A stretch of DNA of 33,969 nucleotides, from contig JAFQQN010000013.1 of the NCBI GenBank assembly GCA_017410605.1, positions 1-33,969 of the forward strand, in the 5' to 3' direction. The DNA is from Clostridia bacterium (GTDB lineage Bacteria > Bacillota > Clostridia > Oscillospirales > Acutalibacteraceae). Under the pieces are notes generated by a model that saw only the letters and a list, made by a program, of their open reading frames with translations, made no database searches and was not told the origin of the DNA. The position numbers and the translations under genes were made by a program. This document shows positions 29,088 through 33,969 of the stretch, piece after piece; position 1 is the stretch's first letter, and every line of letters starts with the position of its first letter.

Positions 29088-29114
29088 AATGAGCGTGAAT
29101 AACGCTCATTTTTT
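29088..29114 (+). terminator. Attenuating terminator between precursor and maturase
   Basis: AATGAGCG (29088-29095) pairs perfectly with CGCTCATT (29103-29110) and is followed by TTTTATT. Partial read-through would give much more precursor than enzyme mRNA. Confidence 0.8.
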
Positions 29115-29133
29115 ATTGGATAGGTGGTTTAAA

Positions 29134-30513
29134 ATGATACATCAGTATAAACTTGGCGGTCTTAACATAGTTTTAGATATTTGCTCAGGCTCGGTACATA
29201 TTGTAGACGATGTCGCCTACGATATTATTTCCTGTTTTGAAGACAAAAACCTTGAAGAAATTACCGAAAAACTGCTTTTAAAATACGACAGCCGCGACGA
29301 TGTGACAAAAGAAGATATTAAAGAGTGCTATAACCAAATTTCTGAGCTTAAAGCTGACGGTAAGCTTTTTTCGGAAGACACCTTCGAGCCTATGGCGGGT
29401 GATTTAAAGCGCAAAAACGGTGATGTGGTAAAGGCTCTTTGCCTTCATGTTGCTCACACCTGCAACCTTAACTGTTCTTACTGTTTTGCAAGTCAGGGCA
29501 ACTACCACGGTGAAAGGGCTGTTATGAGCTTTGAGGTTGGAAAACAGGCTTTAGATTTTCTTGTTGCCAATTCTGGTAGCCGTAAAAATCTAGAGGTAGA
29601 CTTTTTTGGCGGAGAACCTCTTATGAATTTTGAGGTTGTAAAACAGCTTGTTAAATATGCCCGTAGTATTGAAAAAAAGCATAATAAAAACTTCAGATTT
29701 ACCCTTACAACTAACGGAGTTTTAATTGATGATGACGTTATTGATTTTGCTAACAAAGAAATGAGCAACGTAGTTCTCAGCCTTGACGGAAGAAAAGAAA
29801 TACACGACCGTTACAGGGTTGATTATTCCGGCAACGGAAGTTGGGAAAAAATTGTCCCAAAATTTCAAAAGCTTGTTAAGGCCCGTGACGGAAAAAACTA
29901 CTATATGCGCGGCACCTTTACACATGCTAACCCCGACTTTGTAAAAGACATAGAAACTATGCTTGATTTAGGATTTGACCAACTTAGTATGGAGCCTGTT
30001 GTATGCGCCCCCGGTGAACCCTCTGAGCTGACCTACAATGATCTCCCTGTTGTGCTCGACCAGTATGAAAAATTGGCTGAGCTTATGATAAAACGCAGAA
30101 AAGAGGGCAACCCCTTCACCTTTTATCACTATATGATAGACCTTAAGGGCGGCCCCTGTATTTATAAGAGAATTTCGGGCTGTGGTTCGGGAACAGAATA
30201 TATGGCTGTTACCCCTTGGGGCGACCTTTACCCCTGTCACCAATTTGTTGGCGAAGAAAAATTTAAGCTTGGTGATGTTTTCCAGGGTGTTAATAACCCC
30301 GCTATAAGAGAAGAGTTTGCCTCTTGCAATGTCTACACTCGCCCGGAATGTAAAGATTGCTGGGCAAAGCTTTATTGCTCGGGTGGTTGTGCCGCAAATG
30401 CTTACCATTCTACCGGTAGCGTTAACGGTGTTTATAAATACGGTTGTGAGCTATTTAAAAAGAGAATGGAATGTGCCATTATGGTAGCCGCAAGTGAAAT
30501 GTTGGAAAACTAA
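29134..30513 (+). CDS. scfB: SCIFF radical-SAM maturase
   Basis: A 459-residue radical-SAM enzyme that installs thioether bonds in the SCIFF precursor. Residues 1-90 contain a PqqD-like peptide-recognition domain (LDICSGSVHIVDDVAYDII). The radical-SAM cluster is C110-x3-C114-x2-C117 (CNLNCSYC), followed by GGEP (159-162). The C-terminal SPASM region carries the auxiliary Fe-S cysteines (C342, C350, C368, C398, C406, C409, C415, C419, C438). ATG 29134 with AGGTGG upstream gives the standard N-terminus IHQYKLGGLN; longer starts would read through the attenuator. The next gene begins 1 bp after its stop. Confidence 0.95.
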   Translation: MIHQYKLGGLNIVLDICSGSVHIVDDVAYDIISCFEDKNLEEITEKLLLKYDSRDDVTKEDIKECYNQISELKADGKLFSEDTFEPMAGDLKRKNGDVVKALCLHVAHTCNLNCSYCFASQGNYHGERAVMSFEVGKQALDFLVANSGSRKNLEVDFFGGEPLMNFEVVKQLVKYARSIEKKHNKNFRFTLTTNGVLIDDDVIDFANKEMSNVVLSLDGRKEIHDRYRVDYSGNGSWEKIVPKFQKLVKARDGKNYYMRGTFTHANPDFVKDIETMLDLGFDQLSMEPVVCAPGEPSELTYNDLPVVLDQYEKLAELMIKRRKEGNPFTFYHYMIDLKGGPCIYKRISGCGSGTEYMAVTPWGDLYPCHQFVGEEKFKLGDVFQGVNNPAIREEFASCNVYTRPECKDCWAKLYCSGGCAANAYHSTGSVNGVYKYGCELFKKRMECAIMVAASEMLEN

Positions 30514-30514
30514 T

Positions 30515-31864
30515 ATGAAAACTCCAATTTGTGATTTTGTTAATACATATAACAACAAATCTCCTATTCGGCTTCATATGCCCGGCCACAAGGGCAAGGC
30601 TTGTTTAGGCACTGAGGGGTTAGATATAACCGAAATCATGGGTGCCGACAGCCTTTATGAAGCCAATGGGATTATAAAGCAAAGCGAAGATAACGCTTCG
30701 AGCATTTTCGGCAGTGCTGCCACCCTTTATTCTACCGAGGGGTCTTCCCTTTGTATTCGCGCCATGCTTGAGCTTTCAAGAGGTTATGCCCTTTCGAAGG
30801 GGCAAAAACCCTTTATTCTTGCAGGTCGCAACGCACATAAGGTTTTTACCCTTACAGCCGGTCTTTTAGATTTTGATGTTGAATGGCTAAGAAGCCAAAA
30901 ATGCTCATACCTTAGCTGTAATATTACGGCTGACGATGTTGAAAAAAAGCTTTGTAGTCTTGAAAGAAAGCCCACAGCACTTTATTTAACCACACCCGAT
31001 TATTTAGGTAACATTATAGACCTTAAAAGTATTAGCGAGGTTTGTGCTAAATATGGTGTTTTGCTTTTGGTAGACAATGCTCACGGTGCATATCTTAAGT
31101 TTTTGTCCCCTTCCCTGCACCCTATAGATTTAGGGGCAGACCTTTGCTGTGACTCGGCGCATAAAACCCTTCCAGCCCTTACAGGAGGGGCATATTTACA
31201 CATTTCTAAAAACTGTGAAAGTTATTTTGTTCAAAACGCAAAAGAGGCTATGGCTCTTTTTGGCTCTACAAGCCCCTCATACCTTATTTTGCAGTCTTTA
31301 GACAAGCTTAATTTATACCTTTCAAATGGCTATAAAGAAAAACTTTCTACCTTTATTTTAAGGCTTAATAATTTAAAATCCCGTTTAGCCTTAAAGGGTT
31401 TTACACTTATAGGAAATGAGCCTCTAAAGCTTACCATAAGCACCAAGCCTTTTGGTTATCTGGGAACGGATTTTGCAAAGCTTTTGGAAAACAGAAATAT
31501 TATTTGTGAATTTTGCGACCCCGACTACATAACCTTTATGCTGACCTTAGAAAACACCAAAGCAGAGGTTGAAGCATTAGAAAAAGCTCTTCTTTCGGTT
31601 CCTAAAAAAGAAAGTATTTGTGGTTTTTCTCCCAACGCGGTTGTTTCAAAAGCCGCAACAAGTATAAAAAAAGCTTTGTTCGGCCCTAAAGAAGAAATAG
31701 CTGTAAATTTAGCCCTTGGCAGAATATTAGCGTCGGCCAATGTGGGCTGTCCACCTGCCGTCCCCATTATTTCGGCTGGGGAAATAATAACCGAGGAAGC
31801 AATAAAGGCTTTTGAATATTACGGTATAAAAAAGGTCAAGGTGCTTGTTCTGAAAGACAAGTAA
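30515..31864 (+). CDS. Orn/Lys/Arg decarboxylase-family PLP enzyme
   Basis: A 449-residue cytosolic PLP enzyme of the fold-type I Orn/Lys/Arg decarboxylase group, short form. Near the N-terminus is PIRLHMPGHKGK (17-28), the cofactor pocket VDNAHGAY (D187, H190), and the Schiff-base lysine K217 in SAHKTLPALTGG. A C-terminal domain follows (GCPPAVPIISAGE). These enzymes decarboxylate basic amino acids to polyamine precursors; the exact substrate cannot be told. ATG 30515 is chosen; it begins 1 bp after the maturase stop, so it is co-transcribed with scfB. This linkage may be incidental, as the same order is not required for SCIFF maturation. Confidence 0.9.
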   Translation: MKTPICDFVNTYNNKSPIRLHMPGHKGKACLGTEGLDITEIMGADSLYEANGIIKQSEDNASSIFGSAATLYSTEGSSLCIRAMLELSRGYALSKGQKPFILAGRNAHKVFTLTAGLLDFDVEWLRSQKCSYLSCNITADDVEKKLCSLERKPTALYLTTPDYLGNIIDLKSISEVCAKYGVLLLVDNAHGAYLKFLSPSLHPIDLGADLCCDSAHKTLPALTGGAYLHISKNCESYFVQNAKEAMALFGSTSPSYLILQSLDKLNLYLSNGYKEKLSTFILRLNNLKSRLALKGFTLIGNEPLKLTISTKPFGYLGTDFAKLLENRNIICEFCDPDYITFMLTLENTKAEVEALEKALLSVPKKESICGFSPNAVVSKAATSIKKALFGPKEEIAVNLALGRILASANVGCPPAVPIISAGEIITEEAIKAFEYYGIKKVKVLVLKDK

Positions 31865-31876
31865 ATCTACTAAACT

Positions 31877-31916
31877 ACAAAAACTATTTCCATATATTAT
31901 GGTTATAGTTTTTTGT
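31877..31916 (+). terminator. Terminator of the scf-decarboxylase unit
   Basis: AAAAACTAT (31879-31887) pairs with ATAGTTTTT (31905-31913), with inner CCATA/TATGG, followed by T-rich sequence. The region 31917-32018 holds no gene. Confidence 0.75.
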
Positions 31917-32018
31917 ATAAAAATATCTTTTAATAATATGCTAAGATAAGCTACCCGACCATATAAATACCATAGTCTAATCAAAAACAAAATTTTCTAA
32001 AAAAAGCTAAAAAAACCC

Positions 32019-32047
32019 TTGACAGCGCCCACCTTTTGTGGTATTAT
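32019..32047 (+). promoter_or_regulatory. Promoter of tRNA-Thr/tRNA-Tyr within a 10-bp inverted repeat
   Basis: TTGACA (32019-32024) and TATTAT (32042-32047) are 17 bp apart, with TTGTGG before the -10. ACAGCGCCCA (32022-32031) begins inside the -35 and its perfect inverse TGGGCGCTGT (32051-32060) lies just after the -10. The GC-rich second arm is also the discriminator, as expected for a stringently controlled promoter. Confidence 0.85.
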
Positions 32048-32066
32048 AATTGGGCGCTGTAAAAAT

Positions 32067-32142
32067 GCTGGTGTAGCTCAGTTGGTAGAGCAGCTGATTT
32101 GTAATCAGCAGGTCGGGGGTTCAAGTCCGTCCACCAGCTCCA
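32067..32142 (+). tRNA. tRNA-Thr(TGT)
   Basis: A 76-nt cloverleaf with encoded CCA. Acceptor GCTGGTG pairs with CACCAGC. The anticodon loop TTTGTAA gives TGT (Thr). Confidence 0.97.
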
Positions 32143-32177
32143 CTTTTTTTAGAGTTGGTTGTGCATTAATTTAATAT

Positions 32178-32262
32178 GGGAGTGTTCCCGAGTGGCCAAA
32201 GGGGGCAGACTGTAAATCTGTTGTCTTCGACTTCGGTGGTTCGAATCCACCCGCTCCCACCA
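32178..32262 (+). tRNA. tRNA-Tyr(GTA)
   Basis: An 85-nt class II tRNA with encoded CCA. Acceptor GGGAGTG pairs with CGCTCCC (one G-T). The anticodon loop CTGTAAA gives GTA (Tyr). Co-transcribed with tRNA-Thr, 35 bp apart. Confidence 0.96.
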
Positions 32263-32300
32263 AACAAATAAGGACTTGCGAAAGCAAGTCCTTATTTGTT
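32263..32300 (+). terminator. Perfect hairpin after tRNA-Tyr
   Basis: AACAAATAAGGACTTGC (32263-32279) pairs perfectly with its inverse at 32284-32300 across a GAAA tetraloop. The following sequence is T/G-rich, not a pure T-tract. Confidence 0.75.
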
Positions 32301-32307
32301 TGTGTTT

Positions 32308-32483
32308 GTGTCCGCAGGGCACAACATCGTTTTGCAACTTTAGTTGCAAACATCATTTCGAGCATAGAGAGAACATCGTTGTTCGCGAAGCGGACACGAA
32401 ACGAAGTTGCGACTTTTCGCAAACAGTGTTATGCTTCGCATAAATAGTGTTGCCTTCGGCAAACGATGTTGCACTTCGTGCAA
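32308..32483. repeat. Second array of variable mini-palindromes with 6-bp linkers
   Basis: From right to left: TTGCAC-TTC-GTGCAA (32469-32483), TTGCC-TTC-GGCAA (32450-32462), TTATGC-TTC-GCATAA (32429-32443), TTGCGA-CTTT-TCGCAA (32407-32422) and TTTGCAACT-AGTTGCAAA (32331-32350, TT centre). Linkers between the first four are ACGATG, ATAGTG and ACAGTG. The left part is less regular, with GTGTCCGC (32308-32315) and its inverse GCGGACAC (32390-32397) as outer arms. Stems vary, yet each keeps TT...AA ends and mostly a TTC loop. Confidence 0.85.
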
Positions 32484-32497
32484 AAGAATGGTATAAT
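32469..32497 (+). promoter_or_regulatory. Promoter of the four-helix-bundle gene, -35 inside the last hairpin
   Basis: TTGCAC (32469-32474), the left arm of the last palindrome, is 17 bp before TATAAT (32492-32497). Confidence 0.7.
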
Positions 32498-32515
32498 AAG
32501 CCCGAGGTGATAGAA

Positions 32516-32878
32516 ATGAAGGAAGATAAACTTTCTGATTTATCAATGCAATTATCTGTTGATGTTCTTAATTTAGTAAAAGAACTTCGTCATAGAAAAG
32601 AAACTATCATTTCAAATCAGATTGGCAGAAGCGCTACAAGCGTTTGTGCCAACATTGCCGAGAGCAAGTATGGTCACAGTCGTGCCGATTTTATCGCAAA
32701 ACTTGAAATCGCCCTTAAGGAAGCAAGTGAAACAGGTAAATGGCTTGAAATGCTTTATAAAACAGACTATATTGATGAAATGATATACAAAAGAATCAAC
32801 AAAACTTGCTCAACAATTAGGATTTTACTGATTGCTTCTATAAACACCGCTAAGGAGAATAAAACCTCAAATGGATGA
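32516..32878 (+). CDS. Four-helix-bundle protein (23S rRNA intervening-sequence protein family)
   Basis: A 120-residue helical protein. The family signature is clear: IGRSATSVCANIAESKYG (36-53), then FIAKLEIALKEASETGKWLE (59-78). Members are encoded inside 23S rRNA intervening sequences or stand alone; relatives (Avd) assist diversity-generating retroelements. No reverse transcriptase or rRNA is near, so it is a stand-alone copy of unknown role. ATG 32516 has GAGGTGATAGAA upstream. A hairpin array lies directly upstream and supplies its -35. The next gene overlaps its end by 8 bp. A truncated relative starts at 6864. Confidence 0.9.
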   Translation: MKEDKLSDLSMQLSVDVLNLVKELRHRKETIISNQIGRSATSVCANIAESKYGHSRADFIAKLEIALKEASETGKWLEMLYKTDYIDEMIYKRINKTCSTIRILLIASINTAKENKTSNG

Positions 32879-33299
32879 AAATTTTATTATAAGAATTGGA
32901 ACTGAGCTTGAAAAAGTACAAATGTTAAAAGATTATCCTTATATGCGAGACGTAATTCGTAAAGACGGATATTTCCTTGTTGCTAAAAATGATGATACCA
33001 TTGTTGGTTGTTTGTGGGCGTTTAAAAGAGATATACCTGCACCAATTGAACAAAATGAAATCTTCATAAATATGATTGAAATTACACATTCAAATTTGCG
33101 GTGTAAAGGGATAGCTACGGCGATGCTAAAGGAAATTATAAAAATTGCAAAAAATGAAAATGTGTATCAAGTGCGTGCTTATTGTGATATTCGTAATATA
33201 CCGTCACATCGGCTATGGCTAAAAAACAAATTTTCTATTAGTCCTGTAAAAATGCCCGATGATACTATCGCGGGTTCTTTTGTAAGTTATGTTTTATGA
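32871..33299 (+). CDS. GNAT-family N-acetyltransferase
   Basis: A 142-residue cytosolic acetyltransferase. The acetyl-CoA-binding motif is LRCKGIATAMLKEIIKIA (the usual R/Q-x-x-G-x-A pattern, about residues 82-99), preceded by strand INMIEITHS, and followed by YQVRAYCDIRNIPSHRLWLK. Substrate unknown. It starts within the end of the four-helix-bundle gene (8-bp overlap), with AAGGAG upstream, so translation is coupled. Confidence 0.9.
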   Translation: MDENFIIRIGTELEKVQMLKDYPYMRDVIRKDGYFLVAKNDDTIVGCLWAFKRDIPAPIEQNEIFINMIEITHSNLRCKGIATAMLKEIIKIAKNENVYQVRAYCDIRNIPSHRLWLKNKFSISPVKMPDDTIAGSFVSYVL

Positions 33300-33401
33300 T
33301 TACATACAGATTTCAACACAATTTTGTCAAATCAAAACATGTAGTGGTTCGAACATATAGGTCAAAATTTCAAAGGGGTTCGAACTTGTACTACCTTTCC
33401 A

Positions 33402-33535
33402 AAATCGACAAATTTCGACAGGGGTTTGTCGATTTACTTTTTACCTCTTCACTTTTCACTATTCTCTTTAAGTCGATTTTGGCAAGTAATAAGTAATAGT
33501 GAATAGTGAAGAAGTTTGGTGTCTGCTTCGCAGAC
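33402..33535 (+). repeat. Composite palindromic element, copy 2
   Basis: AAATCGACAAA (33402-33412) pairs perfectly with TTTGTCGATTT (33425-33435) around loop TTTCGACAGGGG. It is followed by a CTTCACTTTTCACTATTC tract, a third copy of the stem arm (GTCGATTTT, 33472-33480), the inverse tract (AATAGTGAATAGTGAAGAAG), and a TTC-loop hairpin GTCTGC-TTC-GCAGAC (33521-33535). Parts and order equal copy 1 at 6661-6813. Just upstream (33300-33400), two GGTTCGAAC motifs and inverse GTAGT/ACTAC arms are seen; no gene lies there. Confidence 0.7.
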
Positions 33536-33546
33536 GGATATAAAAT

Positions 33547-33572
33547 CTCCGTCAAGGTGGATTCGAACCACC
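33547..33572 (-). pseudogene. Possible tRNA T-arm remnant
   Basis: On the minus strand GGTGG-TTCGAAT-CCACC (33572-33556) is a perfect T-arm, followed by TTGACGGAG. No anticodon or D-arm is found upstream, and no CCA follows. It may be the scar of a tRNA gene beside the composite element. Confidence 0.4.
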
Positions 33573-33585
33573 GAAACAAAATATA

Positions 33586-33627
33586 AAGGACTAATTTAGC
33601 AATTATTTTGCTAAATCAGCCCTTTTT
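33586..33627. terminator. Terminator-like hairpin beside the frameshifted repeat gene
   Basis: AGGACTAATTTAGCAA (33587-33602) pairs with a matching strand ending at about 33624, with two interruptions, and TTTTT follows on the plus strand. Confidence 0.6.
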
Positions 33628-33956
33628 CTATTTGTTTTTATCTTTCAATCTTACTTTTGCTTCTTCAACAGTTTCGCCGTCTTTTGTGAGGTAGGCATCG
33701 ACAAACTTATCTTCGAGCTTGGTGTAACCACCTACAACCCCTTGTTCGATTTTTTATAGCCTTCTACCACACCTTTTTCAATTTTTTTGTAACCGCCGGT
33801 TACTGCTTCGGCGATTTTTTCATTTGCCTTTACAATTTTTGATTTAGCCATATCTGTATATTTTCCTCCAATCAAATTAATTCCGAGAAGCAGTACAACG
33901 ATCCATACTGCCGTTCCCGTAAATACGTTTAGTAATAAAATTTTCGGTGCTTCCAT
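33628..33956 (-). pseudogene. Membrane-anchored 11-residue-repeat protein with a frameshift
   Basis: The first part reads MEAPKILLLNVFTGTAVWIV with a single hydrophobic segment, then GGYKKIEKGVVEGYKK, and stops early. If one A is added to the A6 run at about 33754-33759, the frame continues as IEQGVVGGYTKLEDKFVDAY and then TKDGETVEEAKVRLKDKNK to a stop at 33628. The repeats GYKKIEKGVVE, GYKKIEQGVVG and GYTKLEDKFVD are 11 residues long and would form an amphipathic helix. The gene is thus split by a one-base slip, sequencing error or true mutation. Its 5' end may extend beyond the window. Confidence 0.65.
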
Positions 33957-33969
33957 ACCCGGAAAGGAC

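Noticed and set aside
32067..32262. Protein genes overlapping tRNA-Thr and tRNA-Tyr on the minus strand
   Set aside because: The translated frames run through both tRNA genes and lack ribosome binding sites; the tRNA folds explain the sequence.
32308..32878. Diversity-generating retroelement, because the four-helix-bundle family includes Avd
   Set aside because: No reverse transcriptase, template repeat or variable repeat is found in the window.

Overview
The window reads as chromosome from a low-GC, anaerobic, spore-forming-lineage member of the Clostridia, probably close to Ruminococcaceae/Oscillospirales. The evidence is a SCIFF ranthipeptide precursor with its radical-SAM maturase, a GerQ-like coat protein, a CotJC-type manganese catalase, a Na+-pumping decarboxylase, a glycine riboswitch with an AGCS symporter, and DUF4364/DUF6442/DUF6897-type genes. 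Family names come from motif recognition by eye; no database search was run.

Layout. 1-1840: tRNA-Asp and tRNA-Val, then a methyltransferase-hslO operon, all on the minus strand. 1959-3960: promoter, singlet glycine riboswitch, terminator switch and Na+:amino-acid symporter, closed by stacked hairpins. 3976-4241: gene debris, including the tail of an AraC/GyrI-type regulator. 4275-6148: PfkB sugar kinase plus class II aldolase behind a strong promoter with an operator-like palindrome. 6188-6660: two tRNA-Ser genes separated by a partial tRNA duplication and a candidate structured RNA. 6661-7580: a composite palindromic element, a four-helix-bundle gene remnant and an unknown gene. 7639-8840: split ThrE-type exporter. 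8948-12795: four-gene Na+-translocating decarboxylase operon (gamma, biotin carrier, beta, alpha). 12922-13877: lipoprotein, an array of variable mini-palindromes, and tRNA-Leu(TAA).

14025-22623 is accessory in character. It holds a ferredoxin-like gene and a Crp/Fnr gene that have both lost their 5' ends to one deletion, a DUF6442/XRE pair, a lipoprotein VanY peptidase, a rhodanese remnant, a flavin reductase-PAS-DUF6897 operon, a RibD_C-TipAS fusion followed by a membrane methyltransferase and two P-loop kinases, a manganese catalase, and integrase and flavodoxin-like debris. 22637-31864 returns to more conserved content: DUF4364, a large cytosolic glycoside-hydrolase-like enzyme, tRNA-Leu(GAG), an ABC exporter, a GerQ-like protein, a phosphoribosyltransferase-like protein, the scfA-scfB pair and an Orn/Lys/Arg decarboxylase-family enzyme. 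32019-33969 holds tRNA-Thr and tRNA-Tyr, a second mini-palindrome array that supplies a promoter to a four-helix-bundle gene, a GNAT acetyltransferase, a second copy of the composite palindromic element, and a frameshifted repeat protein.

The strongest unusual signals are: two arrays of short hairpins whose stems differ while linkers and loop motif are kept, each donating the -35 box of the adjoining gene; a composite palindromic element found twice with covarying stems and a conserved loop; a structured segment inserted in a duplicated tRNA-Ser 5' half; a TipAS antibiotic-binding domain fused to a RibD-type reductase; a symporter with a lipoprotein signal; and inverted repeats that span the promoter at five of the eleven best promoters.
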